33,059 nt of DNA, taken from the NCBI GenBank assembly GCA_013377095.1, contig JACAAY010000055.1, forward strand, positions 1 through 33,059. Direction: 5' to 3'. This document shows, piece by piece, positions 17,641 through 25,998 of the stretch. The stretch comes from Desulfuromonadales bacterium. GTDB lineage: Bacteria; Desulfobacterota; Desulfuromonadia; Geobacterales; Pseudopelobacteraceae. The notes under the pieces were generated by a model, which was not told where the DNA came from, did not search any database, and saw nothing but the letters and a program-made list of their open reading frames with translations. Both the position numbers and the translations under genes were made by a program. Numbering within the stretch: the stretch's first letter is position 1; each line of letters starts with the position of its first letter.

Positions 17641-19023
17641 TTATTTAAAAACAAGCATTGTTGCTGTCTGGTTTATGTGGCCGATGTACTGCTCTCCGTA
17701 GGTACTGAATCCAATGGTTGTGGCAGATGAAAAAAGGTCTCCATACTCTGCTGTCAAATTTTTCTGTTTCAGCTCCAGTTTCCTCAGGATGCAATTGAAA
17801 TTAATAATGCCTATAATTCTTCCGGATTCTTCCTTGGCTTGGTTGATTGCATTACGGGTGTCTTCAATTATGTCAGTTGATTCGAGCAGTGATAGCTCCA
17901 TTCCCTCCCTGACACCGCAATAAAAAGCCATGGCGCCGTTGTCTTTGATTTGCTGAGGACTCCGGACATAGGGCTCGCCGTCTATCAATAGTCCTACCGG
18001 ATTGTGCATAAAGTGTTTTGAAACTTCATCAACCGTGGTGTTGATTGCTTCGGCATATGCCGCTGCCGCAGGTTTACCGTTAAATTCAAAGACCACCCGA
18101 CTCGCTTCATCGGCCTTTGTAACCACAAGGCTTTTGCCCAGATCACAGAAACTCTGGGTTTTGACAAAGGTAAAATCCGCTCCGGGTTTGAGTAGCGCAA
18201 GTATTGCCGCATTGGTGTACGTTTTTCCGTTTGCATACAGATGGGTGGAGCTGAACTTCAAATCATCGCCGGCCGACCCGCCAATGAAAACGACATTTGT
18301 TGAGTCGCCTATCTTTTCAATTAAGCTCTCTTCGGCGCCGCTCAATCCATCAACCAGTATTATTCCCACATACTCCCGTGATGCCATCTCGGCAACAGGT
18401 ACCCCAAAGTGGTCGGCAAAAGAATCACATGCTTTTTTAACCCCCTCAGGATCCTTAAGATCTTCAATAATCTCAATCTTAGCGTCCAACATTGATTCGC
18501 TGTTGAACCCCATGACAACAACAGAGTCATCCAGCATTCTACCGGTTGCAATTTCACCGGACGTTGTACAGCCGAAAACTAAAGCAGACGGAAAAGCTTC
18601 CTGCATTTTTTTGCTGATTTCTTCAGGGGCAAATTTTGATGATGCGAAGAAGAGTAAAAGCTTTGTGTCAAAAAGAACGAATTGGCTGCATATATCTTTA
18701 GTAATATCATCAAGAGTGTCTTTCGTTGAACACGCAGAAATGATATCCATTTTTTGGGTCTTTTTTGCAAAATTACTAATTGATGATGTATCGTTATCGT
18801 CGGAATCCGGCGAGGCTGCTTCACGACAGAGATAACCAAGTTCCATCGACATCCCTTCTAGTTGCTCCAAAATTTCAGGGTCATCGTCAGACTCAGAAGT
18901 GAACTTGCTTGGGTTAATGCCTTTAAGAATCATTTTGGTTTTAATGATTTTTTCCAGCATGGGATTACCTGCAGCTCTCTGTTTGAGAACAAAATCAATC
19001 ATCTGCAAGATTTTGCCAGCCAT
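17641..19023 (-). CDS. FIST-domain sensory protein, first gene of the riboswitch-led operon
   Basis: 460 aa; the ATG at 19023 has a near-perfect AAGGAGGAG. Residues 1-95 form a helical, partly acidic leader of unknown role. FIST-N (about 115-310) includes FFASSKFAPEEISKKMQEAFPSALVFGCTTSGEI and GIILVDGLSGAEESLIEKIG...GGSAGDDLKF. FIST-C follows with FEFNGKPAAAAYAEAI, GMELSLLES and the closing IGFSTYGEQYIGHINQTATMLVF. FIST domains are proposed to bind small ligands such as amino acids and are often linked to chemotaxis or GGDEF outputs; here the domain stands alone, so output must pass to the co-encoded proteins. It lies 129 bp after the terminator of the riboswitch. Confidence 0.87.
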   Translation of the reverse strand: MAGKILQMIDFVLKQRAAGNPMLEKIIKTKMILKGINPSKFTSESDDDPEILEQLEGMSMELGYLCREAASPDSDDNDTSSISNFAKKTQKMDIISACSTKDTLDDITKDICSQFVLFDTKLLLFFASSKFAPEEISKKMQEAFPSALVFGCTTSGEIATGRMLDDSVVVMGFNSESMLDAKIEIIEDLKDPEGVKKACDSFADHFGVPVAEMASREYVGIILVDGLSGAEESLIEKIGDSTNVVFIGGSAGDDLKFSSTHLYANGKTYTNAAILALLKPGADFTFVKTQSFCDLGKSLVVTKADEASRVVFEFNGKPAAAAYAEAINTTVDEVSKHFMHNPVGLLIDGEPYVRSPQQIKDNGAMAFYCGVREGMELSLLESTDIIEDTRNAINQAKEESGRIIGIINFNCILRKLELKQKNLTAEYGDLFSSATTIGFSTYGEQYIGHINQTATMLVFK

Positions 19024-19152
19024 ATTAACTCCTCCTTGTGATTGCTGCGTACTACCTTGAGTTGTAACAAACGGGTAGTTTTTGTTGATTTGATAGCGCA
19101 AAAAGCAAATGGTTTTGTTTCGTGACGCTGTTCTACTGGGTTGAATGAACCC

Positions 19153-19185
19153 AAAAAAAGCCCTTCTTAAAAAAACAAGAAGGGC
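19153..19185 (-). terminator. Intrinsic terminator of the GEMM riboswitch
   Basis: Arms GCCCTTCTT / AAGAAGGGC (9 bp, 8-nt loop) are followed on the minus strand by TTTTTTT (19153-19159). It lies 17 nt after the aptamer and before the FIST gene, the normal position of an expression platform. Confidence 0.92.
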
Positions 19186-19202
19186 GTGAAATCAGATCAT
19201 GT

Positions 19203-19297
19203 TCGCCCTCTTTTCGGCAACCCGGCTGTCCTGAATGTCGGATCCGTGGCTTTGCGTCCCCAGGTTGCCCTGGGTTTGCTCTTATCGTAGAGGAAAT
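19203..19297 (-). promoter_or_regulatory. GEMM-I cyclic-dinucleotide riboswitch (cyclic AMP-GMP-type variant)
   Basis: Read on the minus strand, the conserved GEMM-I parts occur in order: GAGCAAACC (19273-19281), P2 CCCAGG-GCAA-CCTGGG with a GNRA tetraloop (19259-19274), GGGACGCAAAGCC (19248-19260), then a P3 region and CAGCCGGGTTGCCG (about 19212-19225). P1 is formed by CCTCT and AGAGG on the two sides, so the outer limits are approximate. The usual c-di-GMP class reads GGGCAAACC; here the second G is A, matching the G20A change that marks GEMM-Ib riboswitches sensing 3',3'-cyclic AMP-GMP in Geobacter. The identity as GEMM-I is firm; the ligand rests on my mapping of that one base. Confidence 0.9.
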
Positions 19298-19307
19298 TGT
19301 CCGTATA

Positions 19308-19336
19308 TCATTACTCACAAAATTTACTTCTGTCAA
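19308..19336 (-). promoter_or_regulatory. Candidate promoter of the riboswitch-led operon
   Basis: A perfect -35 TTGACA (19331-19336, minus) stands 17 bp from TAATGA (19308-19313), a weak -10. The transcript would start about 8 bp later, just ahead of the riboswitch. The gap 19337-19438 up to the GGDEF-EAL stop shows nothing else recognisable. Confidence 0.5.
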
Positions 19337-19438
19337 GATACTAAATGCTCTACATGAAGTTTTCTTTTGCTAATGAATGACGATTTGATACGGTTTATTT
19401 TTAAGGTCTGATGCGAAAGGGAATCCTAATGATGTATT

Positions 19439-21715
19439 TCATGGGGTTATAAGTGATGAATGCTCCTGGATGCCGTTGAGGGCCGCCATATTTGAGAAGA
19501 AATGCGGTTGTGCAATAAACTCATCGTGTTGTGGTGGGATATGTGAAAGGGCGCGACGCATCAGGTGTTCCACCTCTTGGGCAGAGACCGCCTTGCTGAA
19601 GAGATAACCCTGCATTTCGTTGCAGCCGAGTTCGTGCAGAGTTTTCATCTGGCAACGCGTTTCCACGCCTTCTGCAAGCAGATGAAGACCAAATCCATGG
19701 GCAATACCGATTATGGCCTGAATAATGGGGGAGATGCGGTGCTCTTCGGAAAGATCACGAACAAATGACTGATCTATTTTGATGGTGCTGATGGGAAACT
19801 GGCGAAGATAGTTTAACGATGAATAACATGTACCGAAGTCGTCAACGGAAATTCGTACGCCCCGATCGCGCAGCATTCTCATCTTGTGGATGACACTGGG
19901 AGTGTCCCTCAAAAGTATTTTTTCCGTAATCTCTATCTCCAGCGAGTCTGGCGGAAGATGATTGCACTGTATTTGACTCGTAATTTGCTCGACCATGTCG
20001 TCTCGTTCGAATTCTTTCGGTGAGACGTTGATCGCCATACGCAGGTTGCGCAACCCCATTTTCTGCCAATGAGCCAACTGCCGGCACGCTTCGGCAAGCA
20101 CCCAATCGGTAATGCCGTCAATCAGACCAGCTTCTTCTGCCAAATCGATAAAATCGCCTGGATTCAAGAGGCCATGTGCCGGATGCCGCCAGCGGATCAG
20201 CGCTTCCAGTCCAATGATCCTGACACCGGAAATATCAATCTGTGGCTGGTAGAACAATTCAAATTCTGAGTTGGAAATGGCTTGGCGCAATTCGTTTTCA
20301 AGGCTGATTCTTTTGTAATTGCAGACATCCATGTCCGGGGTGAAGAACTTGAAGTTGTTTTTTCCGCAGGATTTGACCTTGTACATGGCGATATCGGCAT
20401 TTTTCAGGAGGGTATCAATGTCATCTCCATCACGCGGGGCAATGGCAATTCCGATACTGGCCGAGATGTAAAATGTCTGCCCGGAAACAAGAAAGGGAAG
20501 ATTAAATTCATTTAGGATCTTTTGGGCGATGATGGCCGCGTCTTCGGCGTGAACCATGTCCGGCAGCAGGACCGTGAACTCGTCGCCTCCCTGGCGCGCC
20601 AGAGTGTCAACCGCGCGCATGCAGTGACGCAGACGATGGGCCACGCATTTCAAAAGTTCATCTCCGGCAGCGTGCCCGTGGGTGTCGTTGACTATTTTGA
20701 AGCGGTCAAGATCGATGAACATGACCCCCACCATGCCGCCATGCCGCTTGGAATGGGCGATTGCCACCTCCAACCGATCTTTGAAGAGTCTCTGGTTGGG
20801 CAGGCGCGTCAGTTGATCGTGAAAGGCTTGAAACGCGATGGTTTCTTCGGCAATTTTGCGCTCGGTAATATCCCTGGCCACGCCATAGGTCCCCAAAAAA
20901 CAATGCGGGTAAAGCTCTTTACTGGGACATTTGTCGTTGTAGATTCCAGTGGAACTCATCATGACCACGATAGAGTTATTCTTGAAGTTGCGGTAGCAGT
21001 TATTGTTGCGTTTCAAGCGAACTTCAAGGTTTGTTGTGGCCCTGCTGTCTCGACGGCGCTCATTGAAGGCATAGTGGGCCTTTTCAATGTCATCTTCGTG
21101 AACAATGCTTTCGTAGCAGGCTCCGATCAACTCTTCACGTGTGTATCCCAACAGTGATTCGATCCGGCCATTGATAAAGGTAAAACAGCCCGAGTGGTCG
21201 AGGGTGAAAATAAGATCTGGAGAACTTTCAACAAGGAATCGGTGCATCAGTTCAGAATGCTCAAGGCGTGAGGTCATCAGGGAGTGACTGGCTTCCAGGT
21301 GGCGTCGATAGAGGATGTTTTCGACTTTGCGGCGGATTTCTTCCGGTTCGTACGGTTTGCGAACATATTCCGCCGCTCCGCTTCGCAGGGCAAATATGGC
21401 GGAATCAATATTGTCATCGCCGCTGACAACGATGACGCTGGTTGAGATGTTATTGTTGGCGACCCACTCCATGACATCAAGTCCGGAAATATCGGGCAGA
21501 TTGATATCAAGCAGGATCAGATCCACCGTGCGGGATTTCATGGTTGTGACCGCTTCAGCACCGGTTCTGCATTCCAGTATGTCCCAGCCGTTGCCCTCAA
21601 GAAGAGTCCGCAGGCTCGATCGCATACGCTGTTCATCGTCAACAATCAGAATGGTTTGCAAAAGCTCGTCCCAGCACTCTAGTTGCTCCATTTTTTTTGG
21701 GGTCAAGCTGTTCAC
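19439..21715 (-). CDS. Response regulator with PAS, GGDEF and EAL domains
   Basis: 758 aa from a GTG at 21715 (AAAGGG upstream), 2 bp after the stop of the HDOD-kinase gene; an ATG at 21691 is the alternative, and an in-frame ATG at 21754 lies inside the kinase gene. Receiver domain with phosphoacceptor D70 (LILLDINLPD) and Lys in VRKPYEPEE. A PAS domain (about 165-290) follows. GGDEF domain with DLDRFKIVNDTHGHAAGDELL and an intact RQGGDEF. EAL domain with intact LEALIRWRHP and DDFGTCYSSLNYL; the usual late motif GVET is followed by RCQ. The Asp of HAAGDE is kept, so it looks like an ordinary c-di-GMP cyclase rather than the Ser-containing hybrid (Hypr) type. It probably makes and/or degrades c-di-GMP under control of the neighbouring kinase. 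Confidence 0.9.
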   Translation of the reverse strand: MNSLTPKKMEQLECWDELLQTILIVDDEQRMRSSLRTLLEGNGWDILECRTGAEAVTTMKSRTVDLILLDINLPDISGLDVMEWVANNNISTSVIVVSGDDNIDSAIFALRSGAAEYVRKPYEPEEIRRKVENILYRRHLEASHSLMTSRLEHSELMHRFLVESSPDLIFTLDHSGCFTFINGRIESLLGYTREELIGACYESIVHEDDIEKAHYAFNERRRDSRATTNLEVRLKRNNNCYRNFKNNSIVVMMSSTGIYNDKCPSKELYPHCFLGTYGVARDITERKIAEETIAFQAFHDQLTRLPNQRLFKDRLEVAIAHSKRHGGMVGVMFIDLDRFKIVNDTHGHAAGDELLKCVAHRLRHCMRAVDTLARQGGDEFTVLLPDMVHAEDAAIIAQKILNEFNLPFLVSGQTFYISASIGIAIAPRDGDDIDTLLKNADIAMYKVKSCGKNNFKFFTPDMDVCNYKRISLENELRQAISNSEFELFYQPQIDISGVRIIGLEALIRWRHPAHGLLNPGDFIDLAEEAGLIDGITDWVLAEACRQLAHWQKMGLRNLRMAINVSPKEFERDDMVEQITSQIQCNHLPPDSLEIEITEKILLRDTPSVIHKMRMLRDRGVRISVDDFGTCYSSLNYLRQFPISTIKIDQSFVRDLSEEHRISPIIQAIIGIAHGFGLHLLAEGVETRCQMKTLHELGCNEMQGYLFSKAVSAQEVEHLMRRALSHIPPQHDEFIAQPHFFSNMAALNGIQEHSSLITP

Positions 21716-21717
21716 GA

Positions 21718-23913
21718 TTAGCCCTTTTGGCGCGGTAGAAGGATTGAAAAGCATGTTCCCCGTCCGGCAGTGCTCTGGCAGGTAATGCGCCCATCAAGTC
21801 GATCCACCAGCCCTGCCACAATGGACAGGCCAACGCCGGAATGGCCGGGACGCCTATTGGGGTCAAGTGGTGTGAAGAGATGCTGCATGACATCATGGGG
21901 CAGGCCGGGACCGGTGTCGCTCAGCCTGATTTCTATGTAGATGCGACCATTTTGATTGATATCGGCATGGGTGGAGATGAAAAAACAATCGCCGGTTCCC
22001 ATTACATCGGATGCGTTGTTCCAGAGATTTATCAAGATCTGTTTGACGCTGTCGCGATCACAGTCGATGGCGGTGAGACTGGGGTCCAGGTATGTTTCCG
22101 TTGCGATGCCTCGGTTTGTGAAAAGTGAGTCACCATAAAGCGCAAACATACTCTCAATCAGGCTGTTAATGTCGAGGGAACCGCTCGCGGAGGGGGCCTC
22201 AACGGGGCTGCTCATTTGACGCAGTATGACTGCGACACGATCAATTTCTTCCTTGAGTATGTCCAGTTCATGCAGCACGTCGGTGTCGGGGAGTTTTTTC
22301 TTGACGATGCTGAGGTAGTTTTTAATGATGCTGAGGGGGTTTCTGGCTTCGTGAATAACTCGTCGAGCCTGTAGTTCGTACCGTTTGGATACCGCGCTTT
22401 CCAACCGCTGCTCACGGGAACGTAGCTCACGCCAGGTTTCAATGCTGATAGCAGCCAATTGCCCGAAACTTGTTATCCAGGTGAGTTGTTTCAGGATGCG
22501 ACCGTATTTTTCGGCGCTTATTCCAAAGGCCAGGACACCAATAGTTTGCTTGGGGCTTCGTAAGGGGACGTACAGGAGTCCTTCGCTTGCCAGTATCCGG
22601 GTAATCTGGACATCTGCAAGGGAGACCGGGGCCGGGAATCTCTGGGCAAATGTGGAATGTGGCATTTTACCCAGAGCGGTGGTTGCCGCCAGACTCTGTG
22701 GGGGATCAAGTGGTATTTCGAGCTGTTGCAGCATTATTGGCTGGCCATCGATATTCGCTCCCGCAAGAACTGCCGTGTCCGGTTGCACCAGGAGCAGAGC
22801 TATGTGTCCTATGCCAAACAGAATTCGCGCGGCCTCACGCACTTCTACAAGAAGCTCCTCTTCACTGCCGAGTGAGAGGAGGTCCTGCTGCAAAGACTGC
22901 ATCAGTGCCATATCCCGTACGATATCTTCCATGGGGGACGAGGACGGATTCCCGTTGTTCGGTTCCTGACGTGCGGATTCCAATGGCATTGTTGTTGTGG
23001 GAAAAGTTTTCTGATCGACTGTTTCACGGATGCCGAGCGCCTCGCCAATTTGGACAACGCGATCGGAACAGTGTTTCCAAAGTGCATAAAGTCCTGGCGC
23101 TTCGATTCCCGCAATGGCCTTGACCGCGGCAAGCTCTGCCGTGTGAACCGGCTCCGCGGCTGTTTGTAGGGGGAGTTGCTCGCAGAGCACGTGGGCCGAC
23201 CAGATAATTTGACTCAGGGTGTCGGCGGTTACTATCTCATCCGCCGGTTTGTGATGGAAGAGGATCGCATCTGCCATGAAAGATGACAGCCTCCATTGAT
23301 CTACCAGCCATGCTCCGATTACGGAATGGTCCGTATCAAGAGCCTGATTTTCCAGATCACGTAAAGCTGATTCATCATGACTTGCCGCCAGCAGGGCGCC
23401 ATATCGATTTCCCACCCCCCCCAGCAGAAGTAATTGACCGATATCGTGCAGGAGACCAGCCAAATAGGCTTCTTCAACATCGGAGTAATTGATCTCGGTA
23501 GCAATGGCTCTGGCAGTTTCGGCAAGCCGCAAGGAGTGCCCCCAGAAGCCACTGAAGTCATAGAGGTCTTTGTCGACGGTGGGGGAAAAAAAATTCTGTA
23601 CGATAAGGCAGGCGGCCAGGGTACGTGAGAGGCGGGTGCCAAGATTTACAAGGCACTGTGTCAGACTTTTTGATTCAACTCCGCGCCATACTGCCGGAGA
23701 GTTGGCAACGGTGAGGATGCGTGCACTCAGTGACGGGTCTTGGCCGACAAGCGCGGCAAGATCGGATATTGTTGTGCTGTCATCGTCTGCAAGATGCAAA
23801 AAACGCAATAATATCTGTGGAATAGGTGGCAGATGGAGTGATTCTATCGAATCAAGAATTGCTGCTGGTACCCGCAACAAGCCGTCCTCCCCGTGATGCT
23901 CATGAAATGACAT
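21718..23913 (-). CDS. HDOD-GAF hybrid sensor histidine kinase
   Basis: 731 aa, cytoplasmic. The N-terminal HDOD domain (about 20-220) has LPPIPQILLRFLHLADDD and the HD pair in AYLAGLLHDIGQLLLLGG. A GAF-like region (about 330-490) follows. The HisKA H-box is VIHEARNPLSIIKNYL with His near 521, and the HATPase domain has NNASDVMGTGD, DTGPGLP and HSGVGLSIVAGL. It stops 2 bp before the GGDEF-EAL regulator, so it is the likely kinase for that receiver. HDOD-kinase fusions are known in deltaproteobacteria; the signal is unknown. No good Shine-Dalgarno precedes the ATG at 23913, so the start is only fairly certain. Confidence 0.88.
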   Translation of the reverse strand: MSFHEHHGEDGLLRVPAAILDSIESLHLPPIPQILLRFLHLADDDSTTISDLAALVGQDPSLSARILTVANSPAVWRGVESKSLTQCLVNLGTRLSRTLAACLIVQNFFSPTVDKDLYDFSGFWGHSLRLAETARAIATEINYSDVEEAYLAGLLHDIGQLLLLGGVGNRYGALLAASHDESALRDLENQALDTDHSVIGAWLVDQWRLSSFMADAILFHHKPADEIVTADTLSQIIWSAHVLCEQLPLQTAAEPVHTAELAAVKAIAGIEAPGLYALWKHCSDRVVQIGEALGIRETVDQKTFPTTTMPLESARQEPNNGNPSSSPMEDIVRDMALMQSLQQDLLSLGSEEELLVEVREAARILFGIGHIALLLVQPDTAVLAGANIDGQPIMLQQLEIPLDPPQSLAATTALGKMPHSTFAQRFPAPVSLADVQITRILASEGLLYVPLRSPKQTIGVLAFGISAEKYGRILKQLTWITSFGQLAAISIETWRELRSREQRLESAVSKRYELQARRVIHEARNPLSIIKNYLSIVKKKLPDTDVLHELDILKEEIDRVAVILRQMSSPVEAPSASGSLDINSLIESMFALYGDSLFTNRGIATETYLDPSLTAIDCDRDSVKQILINLWNNASDVMGTGDCFFISTHADINQNGRIYIEIRLSDTGPGLPHDVMQHLFTPLDPNRRPGHSGVGLSIVAGLVDRLDGRITCQSTAGRGTCFSILLPRQKG

Positions 23914-23994
23914 AAAGTGGCGTAATCGCCGATAAAGTCAATAAAGTTGGAATATGAACATATCTGTTTGCAAAAATAAAGCAGTTTAATTTTC

Positions 23995-24024
23995 ATTAAA
24001 CGGATGAAACTAAAAACTTGTTAA
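23995..24024 (-). promoter_or_regulatory. Candidate promoter of the HDOD kinase/GGDEF-EAL pair
   Basis: On the minus strand TTAACA (24019-24024) lies 18 bp from TTTAAT (23995-24000), about 80 bp before the kinase start. A short dyad ATATG-AA-CATAT (23952-23963) sits in the leader. The region 23914-24112 is a divergent promoter region and holds no gene. Confidence 0.35.
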
Positions 24025-24112
24025 GGGAGTGAGGGGGGTGTCTCTCATTTTTACCTCGGGAGCTGTGCTTAACTACGTGTATAAGTACTGTTCAGCGACC
24101 AGTAACTTGCTG

Positions 24113-24118
24113 TATACT
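24113..24118 (+). promoter_or_regulatory. -10 element of the secreted-protein gene
   Basis: TATACT is a strong -10 with TG one base upstream and a poor -35 (GTTCAG, 17 bp). Transcription would start near 24125, which is why the ATG at 24126 is unlikely and the one at 24177 is preferred for the gene. Confidence 0.45.
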
Positions 24119-24176
24119 ACCTGATATGAAATTCCTTGCGATAGGCGATAGCAATTTGAAAAATCCGCAGTCCACC

Positions 24177-24896
24177 ATGAAGTATCTGTTTGCGTGTCTG
24201 CTTGCATTGACTCTTGGGGCGTTCCTGTCATCGGGTGTGTGGGGAGGAAACTCCGATACCAGAGAGTCCCGGTTTGCTGTTTATTCCCATGGTTTTCGCA
24301 TAGGTGAGGCCACAGCTGTTTGTTCTCTGGCAGGAAACGGAGATAGCGCAATCTATACCTTTTCCAACACCACCAAAGTCACTGCCAATTTCCTGGTCCA
24401 TTCTTATCTGCTTGACAATCACGAAGACGCCGTTGTGGGAAAGGGCGGCACCTTGCGCTACTCGCGCACCGTCAAGGAAAACGGGAACGCGGTTACCGTG
24501 GAGGGAGCGTTGGAAAATAACGCTTTTCGTCTCAAGGTAACCGAGCAGAACACGTCCCGAGTTCTTTCCATTCCGCGTGAACGTTATGATTACACCGCCG
24601 TGGAGTGCCCGGAGATTCACATGAAACGGGAGGGCGAAATGATGACGGTGCGTCTGCTGGATTTTGAAGCCCTTGAAGTGGTGACTCGCCATTACACCTG
24701 GGTGCGCAGTGAGGCTCTCCATGTCGGAGGCAAGACGTACACATTCCGGGTGGTTGATTTTGAAGACAAAAACAAGAAATGCCGGCGCTGGATCAGGGTC
24801 GATGATGTTGGTGTCATGATTGCCCGCCAGGAGGGAAGCGGGAAAAAAGGCGCCTATTCCGTTAAGTTGGTCGAGTATAAATCCCCGCTTATCTAA
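24177..24896 (+). CDS. Secreted DUF3108/DUF6134-like protein
   Basis: 239 aa from the ATG at 24177, which begins a clear signal peptide (about residues 1-24, hydrophobic LFACLLALTLGAFL, cleavage near GVWGG). The mature protein is mostly predicted beta strand: FAVYSHGFRIGEATAVCSLAG, a middle segment YTAVECPEIHMKREGEMMTVRLLDFEALEVV, and the C-terminal RWIRVDDVGVMIARQEGS. The YSHGFRIGE start and alternating strands resemble the DUF3108/DUF6134 group of periplasmic lipocalin-like proteins. Role unknown. An upstream ATG at 24126 would mask the signal peptide and is too close to the likely transcription start. Confidence 0.75.
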   Translation: MKYLFACLLALTLGAFLSSGVWGGNSDTRESRFAVYSHGFRIGEATAVCSLAGNGDSAIYTFSNTTKVTANFLVHSYLLDNHEDAVVGKGGTLRYSRTVKENGNAVTVEGALENNAFRLKVTEQNTSRVLSIPRERYDYTAVECPEIHMKREGEMMTVRLLDFEALEVVTRHYTWVRSEALHVGGKTYTFRVVDFEDKNKKCRRWIRVDDVGVMIARQEGSGKKGAYSVKLVEYKSPLI

Positions 24897-24979
24897 CGTT
24901 TGTGTGTCCGTCAGGCCACGCAGCTATTACGATAATCCCCAGTATTTTTCCTGTACCTCCGGTTGTTCAGATTGATCAG

Positions 24980-25000
24980 GCCTCCCCGCATGGGGGGGGC
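24980..25000 (+). terminator. GC-rich hairpin after the secreted-protein gene
   Basis: GCCTCCCC and GGGGGGGC pair (one T-G) around a 5-nt loop, 84 bp after the stop. No T tract follows (TGTCTGTC), so it is a possible rather than a sure terminator. The stretch 25001-25301 contains only a CAATTG-AGCAA-CAATTG repeat at 25167-25183 and no credible gene. Confidence 0.4.
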
Positions 25001-25301
25001 TGTCTGTCAACAAATTCCCCATTCCCACAACAAGCAGTCCACTCATTGTCAATTACTGTGTAAGGCGGTCATCGCTGCAGCACTTGCATGGTCCAAATCT
25101 GAATGCGGATGTCGTTCCTGGTTTTAATGAGAGCATGATAGCCTATCTAGGCGTGGTTGTGTGTGACAATTGAGCAACAATTGGCAGCGTTGCCGGTGGT
25201 TGCCCGAGTGGGCGCTGGCGTGTCCAGTCTGTAATAGGTCATGCCAGATGTGGACGCCACCCTCTGTAATAATGAAGCGAAATATCAGCATGATAGCAAT
25301 A

Positions 25302-25322
25302 GTGGTAATACCAAATTACCAC
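25302..25322. promoter_or_regulatory. Candidate GntR-type operator before lutC
   Basis: GTGGTAAT (25302-25309) and ATTACCAC (25315-25322) are perfect inverted repeats 5 bp apart; the same stretch also contains TGGT-AAT-ACCA (25303-25313), the core pattern bound by FadR-family regulators such as PdhR and LldR/LutR. It lies about 122 bp before lutC, suitable for control by lactate or a related acid. No regulator gene is in the window. Confidence 0.5.
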
Positions 25323-25359
25323 ATTACCCTTGTGGTGCTAATAATTACGCTTGGAGCTA

Positions 25360-25388
25360 TTGTTTTTTGTATTTAAGCAGATTATTGT
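25360..25388 (+). promoter_or_regulatory. Candidate promoter of the lut operon
   Basis: TTGTTT (25360-25365) and TATTGT (25383-25388) are spaced 17 bp, giving a start near 25395 and a leader of about 50 nt. The match is moderate and the region is AT-rich, so chance matches are possible. Confidence 0.3.
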
Positions 25389-25443
25389 TTTTATAACGCT
25401 CTTTTGGGAACACTGTTACTCGACGTAAAAGGAGACTAAAGAT

Positions 25444-25998
25444 ATGTACGATCTTTTCAAGGCAAAGGCAGAGGGGGTTGGCGCGGAAGTCCATCGCTTC
25501 AGAAGCAAAAACGACGCGTTGGATTTTGTTGTCACGTTTTTGAACCGGGAAGGCGTGGCCGATGCTCCCAAGGCGTATGCCCTGTGGGCCGAGGGGCCGT
25601 TTCTGAATGGTGTGGATAGGGTATTGCTGCAGGGCAAGGCGCCGGGGCTCAAGTTTGAAGTTTCCCGCGAATTGGCGGCGGATTCCCTGGTGGGGATCAG
25701 CGAGGTTGGCTATGCCTTGACCGACACCGGATCGCTGGTCACAGACCAGACCGCCATTGAACAGCGCCTCGTGTCAACGCTTTCGACCATTCACATCGCC
25801 CTTATCGGTACGGACAGAATACTGGACGGCAAGCCCGCCGTCTTCAAGAAGATCAACCCCGCCAACAGCAGATATATAGCGTTCATAACCGGGCCGAGCC
25901 GGACTGCGGACATCGAGCGTGTGCTGACCATCGGTGTACATGGACCGAAGAGGCTGGTTATCGTCTTTGTGGATGAGTTGGAAGGAGCACATTCATGA
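25444..25998 (+). CDS. lutC: Lactate utilization protein C (LUD domain)
   Basis: 184 aa; ATG preceded by AAAGGAGAC. It is a single LUD-domain protein of the LutC/YkgG family: LVGISEVGYALTDTGSLVTDQT, LSTIHIALIGTDRIL, FITGPSRTADIERVLTIGVHGPKRLVIVFVDE. LutC is a small subunit of the LutABC complex that oxidises L-lactate to pyruvate and passes electrons to the iron-sulfur subunit. The stop overlaps the start of the next gene (ATGA), so the two are translationally coupled. Cytoplasmic or peripheral to the membrane. Confidence 0.9.
   Translation: MYDLFKAKAEGVGAEVHRFRSKNDALDFVVTFLNREGVADAPKAYALWAEGPFLNGVDRVLLQGKAPGLKFEVSRELAADSLVGISEVGYALTDTGSLVTDQTAIEQRLVSTLSTIHIALIGTDRILDGKPAVFKKINPANSRYIAFITGPSRTADIERVLTIGVHGPKRLVIVFVDELEGAHS

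Noticed and set aside
25170..25376. Open frame of 68 codons before lutC
   Set aside because: Non-ATG start without ribosome-binding site, overlaps the candidate operator and promoter, and the composition is not protein-like apart from a hydrophobic tail.
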